Below are positions 27,803-36,851 of a DNA stretch of 64,000 nt, piece by piece (within the stretch, counting starts at the first letter, position 1; each line of letters starts with the position of its first letter). The DNA comes from JBQTGK01 sp052400665. GTDB lineage: Bacteria; Bacteroidota; Bacteroidia; Bacteroidales; Marinifilaceae. The stretch lies in NCBI GenBank assembly GCA_052400665.1, contig JBQTGK010000002.1; one strand, written 5' to 3'. Position numbers and translations under genes: made by a program. The notes below the pieces were generated by a model, which did no database searches, was not told the DNA's origin, and saw only the letters and a list, made by a program, of their open reading frames with translations.

Positions 27803-28093
27803 CTAGTTGTTAGTTTTTGATAAACTCCATGCTTCAGGTTTATTTTTAAACCATTGCTTTACCTGTTCCCAGTTTCTACGAAAAAAATCCGATTTACGGT
27901 ATTTATTTAATGCCGATTCCGATTCCCAGTGGCTTTGTGTAAAAAAGATACTGGGATTTGAAATATCCTGCATAACTTCAAGGTACGAACAACCTTTAAA
28001 AGCTAAAATATCGGGTTTTTCGTGTTTTGTGAGTTCTTTAAAATTATGAATGTGCTTGGCTTGTATTTCAAGTTTTACAAATCTTATTATCAT
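27803..28093 (-). CDS. Antibiotic biosynthesis monooxygenase (ABM) domain protein
   Basis: A 96-residue single-domain protein of the dimeric ferredoxin-like ABM fold: IRFVKLEI strand, HNFKELTKHEK helix, GCSYLEVMQDISNPSIFFTQSHWESESAL core split here as the central strands and helix. Members include quinol monooxygenases, haem oxygenases and many without proven activity. It is a single gene with its own start region; the substrate is unknown. Confidence 0.8.
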   Translation of the reverse strand: MIIRFVKLEIQAKHIHNFKELTKHEKPDILAFKGCSYLEVMQDISNPSIFFTQSHWESESALNKYRKSDFFRRNWEQVKQWFKNKPEAWSLSKTNN

Positions 28094-28319
28094 TTGTTTT
28101 TATAAATTGGTTTATATTATCGCAAAGGTGGTTGTAATTGTTCATACCTTAATAATCGCATTTGTGAACATCTGCGCTTATACAGTAAAGAGAAGTAAAT
28201 TGTTTTGTATAATGATATGTTTAGAGTAAAAAAATAAATTTTCCTTTTTTGTGTAAGTGCCAAATCAGAATTAATAAGTAATTTGGAGGCTAAAATATAA
28301 CGAATACTGATCTAATTAT

Positions 28320-29309
28320 ATGATAGAAAAGAGCATATCTTTAGGGGTGATAGATCCTCTTGAATTTTATGGAATTAATAACGCAAAATTGGAAGCAATA
28401 AAGGAAATGTTTCCAAAATTAAATATTGTAGGACGCGGCAGTGAAATAATAGCTAGTGGAGAGAAGAGTACATTGGATTTGTTCGAACAGAAAATAAATT
28501 TATTGATTCAACATTATAATCAGTACAATGTTTTAACAATTGCCAATATAAAACGAATTTTTCTCGAAAACGCAAGCGGAATACAAAATCCCGATGATCC
28601 GGAAAGTGTAATTATTTTTGGTAATAACGGAAAAATAATTCGTTCGCGAACTGCTAATCAGCGAAAGCTGGTGGAAAAATCGGCTAAAAATGATATGGTT
28701 TTTGCAGTTGGTCCGGCTGGATCAGGAAAAACATATACTGCCATAGCACTTGCCGTTAAAGCCTTGCGGAATCAGGAGGTGAAGAAAATTATTTTAAGCC
28801 GTCCGGCTGTTGAAGCAGGCGAAAATCTTGGTTTTTTACCCGGCGATTTAAAAGAGAAAATAGACCCGTATTTACAACCCTTGTACGATGCGCTTTTGGA
28901 TATGATTCCTCCGCGAAAGTTAGCCGATTATTTAGAAGCTGAAGTGATTCAAATTGCCCCTTTGGCCTATATGCGGGGGAGAACCTTAAACGATGCTTTT
29001 GTAATTTTAGATGAAGCTCAGAACACTACAACCAAACAGTTAAAAATGTTTTTAACAAGAATGGGTACCAGTGGTAAGTTTATGATTACGGGTGATATTA
29101 CTCAGATTGATTTGCCTAGAAAACAGCATTCTGGTTTGGTGCAGGCTTTTCGCATCTTAAGAAAAATTAAGGGAATAGCAATGGTAGAATTCGATAGTTC
29201 GGATATTATTCGTCACCGATTAGTAAAAGAAATTGTTGCTGCCTACGAAATTGAAGATGAGAGGGAAGAAGCAAGACATATTAAAAAGAGGGAAGAGAGT
29301 AAGAAATAA
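28320..29309 (+). CDS. phoH: PhoH family ATPase
   Basis: A 329-residue protein with the PhoH P-loop GPAGSGKTYT (Walker A, about residues 138-147), the LSRPAVEAGENLGFLPGDL segment, Walker B FVILDEAQNTT and GDITQIDLPR. The N-terminal 100 residues hold the KH-like part of the long PhoH form. The family links to RNA metabolism, often next to ybeY. Here it is not; the neighbour on the same strand is purC after 296 bases with no evident gene. Confidence 0.93.
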   Translation: MIEKSISLGVIDPLEFYGINNAKLEAIKEMFPKLNIVGRGSEIIASGEKSTLDLFEQKINLLIQHYNQYNVLTIANIKRIFLENASGIQNPDDPESVIIFGNNGKIIRSRTANQRKLVEKSAKNDMVFAVGPAGSGKTYTAIALAVKALRNQEVKKIILSRPAVEAGENLGFLPGDLKEKIDPYLQPLYDALLDMIPPRKLADYLEAEVIQIAPLAYMRGRTLNDAFVILDEAQNTTTKQLKMFLTRMGTSGKFMITGDITQIDLPRKQHSGLVQAFRILRKIKGIAMVEFDSSDIIRHRLVKEIVAAYEIEDEREEARHIKKREESKK

Positions 29310-29509
29310 GCAAGGAACTGTGATCTGTAAATAATGACCTGTAATAAAGACCAGAGCTTTATTTGGTGCAAAAATATCTGTGTTTTTATACTTGATATCC
29401 GAAGCTAAACAGCAGAGAATTATTATTGGAATTTAAAGCTTATGTTTTAAGATTTAGATTTTATGTCACAAATTAGATACAGGTTCTTTTTTACAATTCC
29501 AGTTTTCTA

Positions 29510-29517
29510 TATCTTCG
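29510..29517 (+). promoter_or_regulatory. Candidate -7 box upstream of purC
   Basis: TATCTTCG differs by one base from the TAnnTTTG consensus and lies about 90 bases before the purC start. The -33 region is not clear. Confidence 0.25.
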
Positions 29518-29605
29518 CAATTAATTAAGAATATTTAATGGCTGGCTGCTGATAGCATTTGGCTTATAATAAACCATTTTATAAATTATCAGAATTTTTG
29601 GGACA

Positions 29606-30553
29606 ATGAAAGAAGCAATTGTAAAAACAGATTTTAATTTTCCGAATCAAAAGAATGTTTACAAAGGTAAGGTAAGAGACGTTTATAATATTAACGATGA
29701 GTATCTTGCAATGGTTGTGTCGGATCGTATTTCGGCATTCGATGTTGTTTTGCCTGAGGGAATTCCATTTAAAGGACAGGTGCTAAATCAAATTGCAACT
29801 CGTTTTTTAGATGCTACCGCCGATATTGTTCCTAACTGGAAAATTGCAACTCCAGATCCAATGGTAACAGTGGGGCATTTAGCTGAGCCTTTTATGGTTG
29901 AAATGGTGATTCGTGGCTACCTAACTGGTCATGCTTGGAGAGAGTATAAGGCTGGTAAAAGAATGCTTTGTGGTGTTCCAATGCCCGAGGGAATGAAAGA
30001 AAATCAGAAGTTTGAGGAGCCTATTATTACCCCAACCACTAAAGCAATGGAAGGCCATGATGAGGATATCTCGAAAGAAGAAATTTTAAAGCAGGGGATT
30101 GTAACAAAGGAAGATTACGAAGCTCTTGAAAAGTATACTCAGGCCTTATTTGCCAGAGGAACAGAAATTGCAGCTGAAAAAGGTTTGATTTTAGTTGATA
30201 CGAAATATGAGTTCGGAAAGAAAGATGGAAAGATCTATTTGATTGATGAAATTCATACTCCTGATTCATCTCGTTATTTTTATTCTAAAGGATATGAAGA
30301 GCGCCTGGCAAACAACGAGCAACAAAAGCAATTGTCGAAAGAATTTGTTCGCGAGTGGTTAATGGAAAATGGTTTTCAGGGAAAAGAAGGTCAGGAGATT
30401 CCGGAAATGGATGAGGCCAGAGTTAACCAAATTTCAGAGCGCTATATTGAATTGTATGAGCAAATTATTGGTGAAAAATTCGAAAGAGCCGAGGCTACAA
30501 GTGTAAAAGCAAGAATCGAGAAGAATATTGCATCTTGCTTAGATACATTATAA
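29606..30553 (+). CDS. purC: Phosphoribosylaminoimidazole-succinocarboxamide synthase
   Basis: A 315-residue SAICAR synthetase of purine synthesis, joining CAIR with aspartate using ATP. It shows KGKVRDVY near the N-terminus, the DRISAFDVVLPEGIP block, EMVIRGYLTGHAWREY, and LVDTKYEFG with LIDEIHTPDSSRYFY. The length is that of the long (eukaryote-like single domain) form. It stands alone, with a candidate promoter upstream and a terminator after it. Confidence 0.96.
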   Translation: MKEAIVKTDFNFPNQKNVYKGKVRDVYNINDEYLAMVVSDRISAFDVVLPEGIPFKGQVLNQIATRFLDATADIVPNWKIATPDPMVTVGHLAEPFMVEMVIRGYLTGHAWREYKAGKRMLCGVPMPEGMKENQKFEEPIITPTTKAMEGHDEDISKEEILKQGIVTKEDYEALEKYTQALFARGTEIAAEKGLILVDTKYEFGKKDGKIYLIDEIHTPDSSRYFYSKGYEERLANNEQQKQLSKEFVREWLMENGFQGKEGQEIPEMDEARVNQISERYIELYEQIIGEKFERAEATSVKARIEKNIASCLDTL

Positions 30554-30598
30554 GATAAATACTATTATATCCCTAAAAAGGGATAAAAAGAAAAAAAT

Positions 30599-30633
30599 AA
30601 AACCGAAATCCGTAATGGGTTTCGGTTTTTTTA
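30599..30633 (+). terminator. Terminator after purC
   Basis: AAAACCGAAATCC pairs with GGTTTCGGTTTT (one bulged base) and is followed by a run of T. A smaller hairpin, TATCCCT/AGGGATA, precedes it at about 30568-30584. Confidence 0.75.
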
Positions 30634-30684
30634 TAAGCTATTATTAGTGAAGAAACATTACTGAGTGTTTCTTTATTTTTATTA

Positions 30685-31020
30685 TCATCCACCTACACGC
30701 TTAACTTTATAGCCATCTGCTTTTAGCATGTCCATAATTTTATCACGATGATCGCCCTGAATAAGAATTTCTCCATCTTTAGCAGATCCACCGCCACCGC
30801 ATTTGGTTTTTAGTTTTTTGCCCAATTCTTTTAAATCGTCCGAACTGCCTTTAAATCCTTCAATTAAAGTCACAACTTTTCCTTTTCTCTGCTTTTTATC
30901 TAAAAGAACTCTTAAAGTTTGCTGATTGTTAGGAATCGATTCTTGTTCCTGCTCTTCGTCGTATTCGTAATTGTAATTGGGATTCGTTGAGTAAACGATA
31001 TTTTTTTTCTTTTTAGCCAT
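30685..31020 (-). CDS. Translation initiation factor SUI1/eIF1 homologue (YciH)
   Basis: A 111-residue protein. A charged, low-complexity N-terminus (about residues 1-33, with lysines then many E/Y/Q) leads to the SUI1 domain: LRVLLDKKQRKGKVVTLIEGF, then KLKTKCGGGGSAKDGEILIQ and the C-terminal GYKVKRVGG. The family checks start-codon choice in archaea and eukaryotes; bacterial copies (YciH) are less understood. A single gene on the minus strand. Confidence 0.92.
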   Translation of the reverse strand: MAKKKKNIVYSTNPNYNYEYDEEQEQESIPNNQQTLRVLLDKKQRKGKVVTLIEGFKGSSDDLKELGKKLKTKCGGGGSAKDGEILIQGDHRDKIMDMLKADGYKVKRVGG

Positions 31021-31066
31021 GACTAAAGGATAAAGTTTAAAGTAATAAGTTTATAATGTATGAAAG

Positions 31067-31094
31067 TTTCAAGCTCCAAGTCTCAAGTTTCAGG
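31067..31094. repeat. Four heptanucleotide tandem repeats
   Basis: TTTCAAG, CTCCAAG, TCTCAAG and TTTCAGG follow each other without spacing. The frame is NYYCARG-like with period 7; it lies in the intergenic region upstream of the SUI1 homologue. Confidence 0.6.
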
Positions 31095-31185
31095 TAAAAA
31101 CTCCGAATCCTAAAATCGAAATGAAAAAGCTTGCAATAAGCTAATGAACTTTCAAGCAGTTTGTAGCTGTTAACTGCAAAGATAC

Positions 31186-31389
31186 CTAAATTCTTTTTCT
31201 GTGTTTAATGCGATCGTAAAAATAGATAATGGAACCAATGAATGGTATAAAGGCCACTAATAAAATCCAAATTAGCTTATCTATTGCTAATAATTTCCGT
31301 TTTAATATGTCTACAATTGCAATTACAGGAAGTATAATTGCTACTATTTTTGTTAGCAGCCAAATATCAAATATTATTGAGAGTATCAT
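31186..31389 (-). CDS. PLDc_N-type small membrane protein
   Basis: A 67-residue protein with two transmembrane helices (about residues 8-25 and 38-57) and the signature LIWILLVAFIPFIGSIIYF followed by a basic tail, as in the phospholipase-D N-terminal helical region (PF13396), which also occurs alone. Function unknown. It lies between the DksA-like gene and the SUI1 homologue, on the same strand. Confidence 0.75.
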   Translation of the reverse strand: MILSIIFDIWLLTKIVAIILPVIAIVDILKRKLLAIDKLIWILLVAFIPFIGSIIYFYDRIKHRKRI

Positions 31390-31435
31390 GTAAATTGTTT
31401 TCGTGCTTACTAATTTGCAAAATTAAAAGAATTCT

Positions 31436-31771
31436 TTATTTACTGGCACATCGTACACATTTCCTGCTTTCGGGCATTATCATTATTCTGCCAATAGGTA
31501 TTTGGGCTCCACATTTAATGCATTTCCCAAAATCAGGATTATTTATATTTTTAAGAGCTTCCTTTAAAGCAGATAACTGACTTTGTTTTTTGCGAAGGGC
31601 AGCTTCATTTATACTTTTATTATTAATAGCATCCATTCGGCTAACTCTACCAATGGCACAATCGGGCGAAATAGGTTGAGTTAAATCTTTTAAGGTGATA
31701 ATTTCAGTCTCCAGTTTATCAATTTTTTCTTTTATCTGATTTTCAATATTTAATTTTTCGTCTTGTATCAT
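31436..31771 (-). CDS. TraR/DksA family zinc-finger regulator
   Basis: A 111-residue protein. The first half is a coiled-coil of polar residues with the LEKDL-like acidic tip region (TLKDLTQPISPDCAIGRVSRMDAINN), and the C-terminus is a four-cysteine zinc finger, CIKCGAQIP and CVRCA. Family members enter the RNA polymerase secondary channel and alter transcription initiation, often with ppGpp. It is a short form without a long N-terminal helix. Confidence 0.9.
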   Translation of the reverse strand: MIQDEKLNIENQIKEKIDKLETEIITLKDLTQPISPDCAIGRVSRMDAINNKSINEAALRKKQSQLSALKEALKNINNPDFGKCIKCGAQIPIGRIMIMPESRKCVRCASK

Positions 31772-31889
31772 TTTATGTTTATTGATTTTGGTCTTACCAA
31801 AGATAATAGAAAATCAATATGATTAGTAATTGTATGATTAAAGGGAAATGAATTAGTTTTGCAGATAATAAGATTAATTAGTTTACGAA

Positions 31890-32729
31890 ATGTCGATAGA
31901 AAACATACCCGAAATATTCCTTAGCAAAGACGAAAGCGTACAAGATTTAATTGTTTACGACTTTAAGATGACTAGTGATGTTGTAAAAAGTAAGGTAAAC
32001 CTGAGTATGAACATGTTTAGCTTTTTGCAGGTAGGTAAAAAACAGGTACACTTTGCTGATGCTGCGGTAATGGTGAACAGGGAACAGTCTTTGCTAATCC
32101 GTAAAGGGAATTGGCTATGGACTGAATTGCTTGATAATGATGATATTTATTACTGTAAGCTCTTATTTTTTTCGGAAGACAGATTAAAAGTTTTTCTTGC
32201 CAAGCACACTAAAAAGGAAGAATGCTTGAAAGATGAAGATCCTTTTTTCGTTATTGAGAACGATTTCTATATTGCTTCATACTTGGATACTTTATCGAAA
32301 ATGAGTCTTATGTCTTCCGATTTTAATGCGGAAATGCTATCGCTAAAGTTCGACGAGATCATGTTTTACTTGCTTACCAAATATGGTCAGAAATTTAAAT
32401 TGTATTTGTATTCTTTAATTTCGAAAGAAAATTCTCCTTTTAAAAAGATCATTGAGAGAAATGTATATTCTAACCTAAAGTTGGAAGAAATCGCTTTTTT
32501 ATGCAATATGAGTTTATCTACCTTTAAGCGCAATTTCATTGCAGAATATCAAGTTTCTCCGGGAAAATGGTTGCAAGATAAGCGTTTGCAGCGTGCGAAG
32601 GAGGTCTTAGAAAGTGAAGATTTAAAGGCTTCAGATATCTATATTGATTTTGGATATAGTAACCTTTCAAATTTTAGCATTGCCTTTAAAAATAAATTTG
32701 GAATCAGTCCAACTGATATTTCGAAATAG
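31890..32729 (+). CDS. AraC family transcriptional regulator
   Basis: A 279-residue regulator. The N-terminal part (about residues 1-170) has the cupin-like beta pattern of sensing domains in this family; the C-terminus (about 185-279) carries two helix-turn-helix motifs, LEEIAFLCNMSLSTFKRNF and IYIDFGYSNLSNFSIAFKN, ending FGISPTDI. It lies 241 bases upstream of the alcohol dehydrogenase gene on the same strand and may regulate it. Confidence 0.9.
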   Translation: MSIENIPEIFLSKDESVQDLIVYDFKMTSDVVKSKVNLSMNMFSFLQVGKKQVHFADAAVMVNREQSLLIRKGNWLWTELLDNDDIYYCKLLFFSEDRLKVFLAKHTKKEECLKDEDPFFVIENDFYIASYLDTLSKMSLMSSDFNAEMLSLKFDEIMFYLLTKYGQKFKLYLYSLISKENSPFKKIIERNVYSNLKLEEIAFLCNMSLSTFKRNFIAEYQVSPGKWLQDKRLQRAKEVLESEDLKASDIYIDFGYSNLSNFSIAFKNKFGISPTDISK

Positions 32730-32970
32730 GATATATGAAGCAAAATATCTCTATTTTATAATCTTTAGCTCAAGGTGTCACTTCAAGTAAAATCATTAAA
32801 ATTTAAATTTGACCTTTTTTAATAAACGAATGAACTTTTTCAGTAAGCATACTGATTGAGGCTTGCCCTACTTTTGTCAGCGTAATCATTAACAAATGTT
32901 CTGTATTGAAAATAGCATTCATAAGAACTTTTGTTACCGCTTGATAAAACCAAATATTAAAATAAAAGTT

Positions 32971-34122
32971 ATGGCAAAATTTGTTGTCCCAAAAGACGTT
33001 TTTCACGGACTAGGAAGTCTAGAAAATTTAAAAGGATTAAAAGGAACAAAAGCAGTTATCGTAATTGGTGGTAATTCTGTAAAAGCAAACGGTTCTCTGG
33101 AGAGAACTGAGAACTATTTGAAAGAAGCTGGTATCTCTTCAGTTGTATTTTCCGGTGTTGAAGCTGATCCATCAATAGAGACTGTTATGAAAGGAGCAGC
33201 GTTTTTTACTCAAGAGCAACCTGATGTTATTCTTGGTTTAGGTGGTTGTTCGGCTATCGATGCAGCAAAAGCAATGTGGATATTTTACGAGTATCCAGAT
33301 TCAACATTAGAGGAATTAGCAGCACCATTTGCAGTTAAAGCAATGCGTAACAAGGCTTATTTTGTGGCAATTCCTTCTACTAGTGGTACAGGTACCGAAA
33401 TTACAGGTCTTTCTGTTATTACTGATAGAGAAAAAGGAACTAAATATCCAATTGTTTCTCACGAGTTAACTCCTGATGTGGCGATTATTGATGGGGAGCT
33501 TTGTGAAAGTATGCCAGCACATGTAACTGCTAACACAGGATTGGATGCCTTAAGTCATGGTGTTGAAGCTTATGTTTCAAATATCGCCGATCGTTACAAT
33601 GATTCATTGGCTAAAGGTTCTATCGATTTGGTATTTAAAAATCTGACTACCGCTCATACGGAGCCAAATAATAAGGAAGCTCGTCAGGCAATGCACGATG
33701 CTTCATGTATGGCAGGCATGGCTTTTACCAACGTATGGTTAGGTATTGTTCATTCTATGTCTCATCAAATTGGCGGTACTTTTGGTATTCCTCACGGATG
33801 TGGTAACGCGATTTTGATGCCAAACGTAACACGTTTTAACTCAAAAGTAACTGAAAAGTATAATGACTTGGCCGAACTATTTGGGAAATCAACAGCAGAA
33901 GATTTTGCGCAAGAAATTGAAGCCTTACGTGCATCAGTAGGTGTTGTAGGTTCTATAAAAGAGTATGGAATCAGTCAAGCAGATTGGGATGCGAAATTGG
34001 ATATTCTTACGCAGAATGCGATGGATGATCCATGTACACTGTTTAATCCAAGAAAGCCAAAGTTTGAAGAGATCAAAGCGATTTATCAAGCATGCTATGA
34101 AGGAAAAAATATTAGCATCTAA
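32971..34122 (+). CDS. Iron-containing alcohol dehydrogenase
   Basis: A 383-residue group III alcohol dehydrogenase from ATG 32971; the longer frame from 32896 has no family match in its first 25 residues. The NAD(P) site is GGCSAIDAAKAMW (about 85-100). The iron-binding His residues lie in DALSHGVEAY and in HSMSHQIGGTFGIPHGCGN. It would interconvert alcohol or aldehyde substrates, likely as a fermentation step. It has AraC upstream and an NfnA-like gene 303 bases downstream. A hairpin follows it. Confidence 0.93.
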   Translation: MAKFVVPKDVFHGLGSLENLKGLKGTKAVIVIGGNSVKANGSLERTENYLKEAGISSVVFSGVEADPSIETVMKGAAFFTQEQPDVILGLGGCSAIDAAKAMWIFYEYPDSTLEELAAPFAVKAMRNKAYFVAIPSTSGTGTEITGLSVITDREKGTKYPIVSHELTPDVAIIDGELCESMPAHVTANTGLDALSHGVEAYVSNIADRYNDSLAKGSIDLVFKNLTTAHTEPNNKEARQAMHDASCMAGMAFTNVWLGIVHSMSHQIGGTFGIPHGCGNAILMPNVTRFNSKVTEKYNDLAELFGKSTAEDFAQEIEALRASVGVVGSIKEYGISQADWDAKLDILTQNAMDDPCTLFNPRKPKFEEIKAIYQACYEGKNISI

Positions 34123-34144
34123 AAAATTAATTAGTATTGATAGT

Positions 34145-34172
34145 AAAGAGGGGTTATTTAGCTCCTCTTTTA
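34145..34172 (+). terminator. Terminator after the iron alcohol dehydrogenase gene
   Basis: AAAGAGG...CCTCTTT stem with an inner GGT/GCT extension, followed by T-rich sequence. Confidence 0.6.
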
Positions 34173-34316
34173 TTTTTAGAATTATTTTCAAAACGTATGC
34201 ATTGTTATTATAGTCAATGTTTTTCGAGATAAGAGATTGTTTATTTAGATTCATCCTAAAGTAATTTACACCCTTAATTTATAAGTAAACTGCTAGGCTG
34301 ATACCACACTTCTTTA

Positions 34317-34324
34317 TACTTTTG
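34317..34324 (+). promoter_or_regulatory. Candidate -7 box upstream of nfnA
   Basis: TACTTTTG matches the Bacteroidota TAnnTTTG consensus and lies 102 bases before the nfnA start, after the terminator of the previous gene. No convincing -33 TTG at the normal distance. Confidence 0.35.
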
Positions 34325-34425
34325 AATAATAATTAATTGCTGTGTGCGAAGTGTTAAAACAATTGTTTATAACTAAACCATACGGTTATTTAGCATTTTT
34401 TTCATTCATTTATTTAAAAAGAGTA

Positions 34426-35244
34426 ATGAACAGGATAGTTGAAAAAGAGAATTTTTCAGAAAAAGTAGTAAAAATTGTAGTTGAAGCTCCTTTAATTGCA
34501 AAATCCCGCAAGCCTGGAAATTTCATAATTCTGCGAGTTGGCGAAAAAGGAGAACGTATTCCTTTAACTATTGCTGGTGCAGATATCGAAAAAGGTACTA
34601 TTACCATTATTGTTCAAAAAATGGGAGTATCATCTACTAAGCTTTGCAAGCTCGAAGTTGGCGATTATATTACCGATTTAGTTGGGCCTTTAGGAAAACC
34701 AACCGATATTCATAAAGTAGGTACTGTTCTATGTTGTGGCGGTGGTGTTGGTGTTGCACCTTTACTTCCTATTGTCGAAGGTTATAAAAAAGCAGGAAAT
34801 CGTGTAATTACGGTTTTGGCGGCTCGTAATAAAGATTTATTGATTCTAGAAGACGAAATGCGTAAGCATTCTGATGAATTAATTATCATGACTGATGATG
34901 GATCGTACGGAAAAAAAGGTTTAGTAACCGAAGGTATGGAAGAAGTAATCAAGCGTGAAAAAATTGATGAATGTATCACAATTGGTCCTGCCATTATGAT
35001 GAAATTTTGCTCTTTGCTTACTAAAAAGTATGAAATTCCAACCATGGCAAGTTTAAATAGTATTATGGTTGATGGTACTGGTATGTGTGGTGCATGTAGG
35101 GTTACTGTAGATGGTAAAACCAAATTTACTTGCGTTGATGGTCCTGAATTTGATGCTCACAAAATTGATTTCGATGAAATGATGTCGAGATTAGGAGGGT
35201 ACAAAGCAGAAGAACAAGATAAAATGGATCATTTTCACGAATAA
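34426..35244 (+). CDS. nfnA: NfnA-like ferredoxin-NADP reductase subunit (sulfide/dihydroorotate dehydrogenase-like FAD/NAD protein)
   Basis: A 272-residue protein from ATG 34426, preceded by a purine-rich AAAAAGAG; the upstream in-frame extension from 34342 has no family match. It has the flavin-binding start (PGNFIILRVGEKGERIPLTI), the NAD-binding VLCCGGGVGVAPLLP, and a C-terminal [2Fe-2S] loop with cysteines in GTGMCGACRVTV and FTCVDGP. In NfnAB the small subunit joins with the large one to bifurcate electrons between NADH, ferredoxin and NADPH. It lies 92 bases before the large-subunit gene. Confidence 0.85.
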   Translation: MNRIVEKENFSEKVVKIVVEAPLIAKSRKPGNFIILRVGEKGERIPLTIAGADIEKGTITIIVQKMGVSSTKLCKLEVGDYITDLVGPLGKPTDIHKVGTVLCCGGGVGVAPLLPIVEGYKKAGNRVITVLAARNKDLLILEDEMRKHSDELIIMTDDGSYGKKGLVTEGMEEVIKREKIDECITIGPAIMMKFCSLLTKKYEIPTMASLNSIMVDGTGMCGACRVTVDGKTKFTCVDGPEFDAHKIDFDEMMSRLGGYKAEEQDKMDHFHE

Positions 35245-35300
35245 TTTGTGAGAGATAATTGATATTTGAATAATTAAGAAAGTATTTTACAGTTCTAAAT

Positions 35301-35328
35301 TCTCATATCTCATATCTAATATCTAATA
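35301..35328. repeat. Four heptanucleotide tandem repeats before nfnB
   Basis: TCTCATA, TCTCATA, TCTAATA and TCTAATA in a row, ending 8 bases before the nfnB start codon. Same period as the array at 31067. Confidence 0.65.
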
Positions 35329-35336
35329 AAAAGACA

Positions 35337-36839
35337 ATGGAAAGGTCTGAAGAATATATAAAAAACGAGCGTAAAAAAGAGTGGAGAGTCGAACTCCAAA
35401 AAAAGACAAAAGCGAAAGATCGCATGGCGATCGAAAGAGTTGAGATGACAGAAACAGCTCCTGAAGAGCGAATCACATCGCAACGAATTGAGGTAAATGC
35501 TGGATTAACAAAAGAGCAGGCTCTTCTTGAAGCTACTCGTTGTATGGATTGTGTAAATCCTACTTGTATGGAAGGATGCCCGGTTAGTATTAATATTCCT
35601 AAATTTATTAAGAATATTGAGCGAGGCCATATCCTGGAAGCAGCTTCAGTTTTGAAAGAAACCAGTGCTTTGCCAGCTGTATGCGGACGTGTTTGTCCTC
35701 AGGAATTGCAGTGTGAGAAACATTGTTTTTATGTTGAGAAGTTGAATCAACCAGCTATTGCAATTGGTCATTTAGAGCGTTTTGCTGCCGATTATGAAAG
35801 AGAATCAGGAACCATTTCAGTACCTGAATGTGCAGAAGCTAATGGTGTAAAAGTTGCAGTTATTGGTTCGGGGCCTTCGGGATTATCTTTTGCTGGTGAT
35901 ATGGCAAAATCGGGATATGATGTTACTGTTTTTGAGGCACTGCACGAAATTGGAGGTGTTTTAAAATATGGAATTCCTGAATTTCGTTTGCCAAATACGG
36001 TGGTAGATGTCGAAATAAATAACCTTCGTCAGATGGGAGTGAAGTTTGTTACCAACTTTATAGTAGGGCAAACAGCATCTTTAGATGATTTAAAAAAAGA
36101 AGGATACAAAGCATTTTATGTAGGATCTGGTGCCGGATTGCCACGTTTTATGAATATTCCAGGTGAAAATGCCAATGGTATTTTATCATCAAATGAGTAC
36201 CTTACTCGTGTGAATTTGATGGGTGCCGATGCTGAAGATTCTGATACACCTGTTCTTAGAGGTAAAAATGTTGTTGTTGTTGGTGGTGGAAATACTGCTA
36301 TGGACTCGGTTCGTACAGCAAAACGTTTGGGTGCCGAAAGAGCAATGATTGTATATCGTCGTTCCGAAGAAGAAATGCCTGCTCGTTTAGAGGAAGTTCA
36401 TCATGCTAAACAAGAAGGAATAGAGTTTCTTACACTAACAAATCCTATTGAATATATTGCCGACGAAAATGGTCGTGTAAAGCAAGTTAAAGTTCAAAAA
36501 ATGGAATTAGGTGAACCTGATGCTTCTGGCAGAAGAAGACCAATTCCAATGGAAGGGGCGGAATATGTTATCGATGCTACCGTTGTTGTTGTAGCGGTAG
36601 GAGTATCGCCAAATCCTTTAATTCCAAATTCAGTTGAAGGTTTAGAAGTTTCTAAATGGGGTACAATTGAGGTTGTAAAAGATAAAATGCAATCTTCAAT
36701 TCCTGAACTTTTTGCTGGTGGTGACATTGTTCGCGGTGGTGCAACTGTAATTCTAGCTATGGGTGATGGTCGTAAAGCTGCGGCTAACATGAATATTTAT
36801 TTGAAAGAGAAGTATTTGTCTCAAAAAGTAGAACATTAA
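35337..36839 (+). CDS. nfnB: NfnB-like large subunit / glutamate synthase small-subunit-type flavoprotein
   Basis: A 500-residue flavoprotein. The N-terminal domain (about 65-160) carries cysteines for iron-sulfur clusters (CMDCVNPTCMEGCPV and CGRVCPQELQCEKHC); then FAD-binding VIGSGPSGLSFAGDM (about 177) and NAD(P)-binding VVVVGGGNTAMDSVRTAKR (about 315), ending with an FAGGDIVRGGATVILAMGDG FAD tail. The family includes GltA-type glutamate synthase subunits and NfnB. Pairing with the NfnA-like gene upstream favours NfnB, but no glutamate synthase large subunit is in the window to rule it in or out. Confidence 0.85.
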   Translation: MERSEEYIKNERKKEWRVELQKKTKAKDRMAIERVEMTETAPEERITSQRIEVNAGLTKEQALLEATRCMDCVNPTCMEGCPVSINIPKFIKNIERGHILEAASVLKETSALPAVCGRVCPQELQCEKHCFYVEKLNQPAIAIGHLERFAADYERESGTISVPECAEANGVKVAVIGSGPSGLSFAGDMAKSGYDVTVFEALHEIGGVLKYGIPEFRLPNTVVDVEINNLRQMGVKFVTNFIVGQTASLDDLKKEGYKAFYVGSGAGLPRFMNIPGENANGILSSNEYLTRVNLMGADAEDSDTPVLRGKNVVVVGGGNTAMDSVRTAKRLGAERAMIVYRRSEEEMPARLEEVHHAKQEGIEFLTLTNPIEYIADENGRVKQVKVQKMELGEPDASGRRRPIPMEGAEYVIDATVVVVAVGVSPNPLIPNSVEGLEVSKWGTIEVVKDKMQSSIPELFAGGDIVRGGATVILAMGDGRKAAANMNIYLKEKYLSQKVEH

Positions 36840-36851
36840 AATTGATAAGCT

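Noticed and set aside
33934..34254. Minus-strand open frame of 106 codons over the end of the alcohol dehydrogenase gene.
   Set aside because: Antisense shadow crossing a terminator; composition is that of random A+T-rich translation.
35337..36839. Calling the large subunit glutamate synthase (GltD).
   Set aside because: No glutamate synthase large subunit is present and an NfnA-like partner lies directly upstream, though GltD cannot be fully ruled out.
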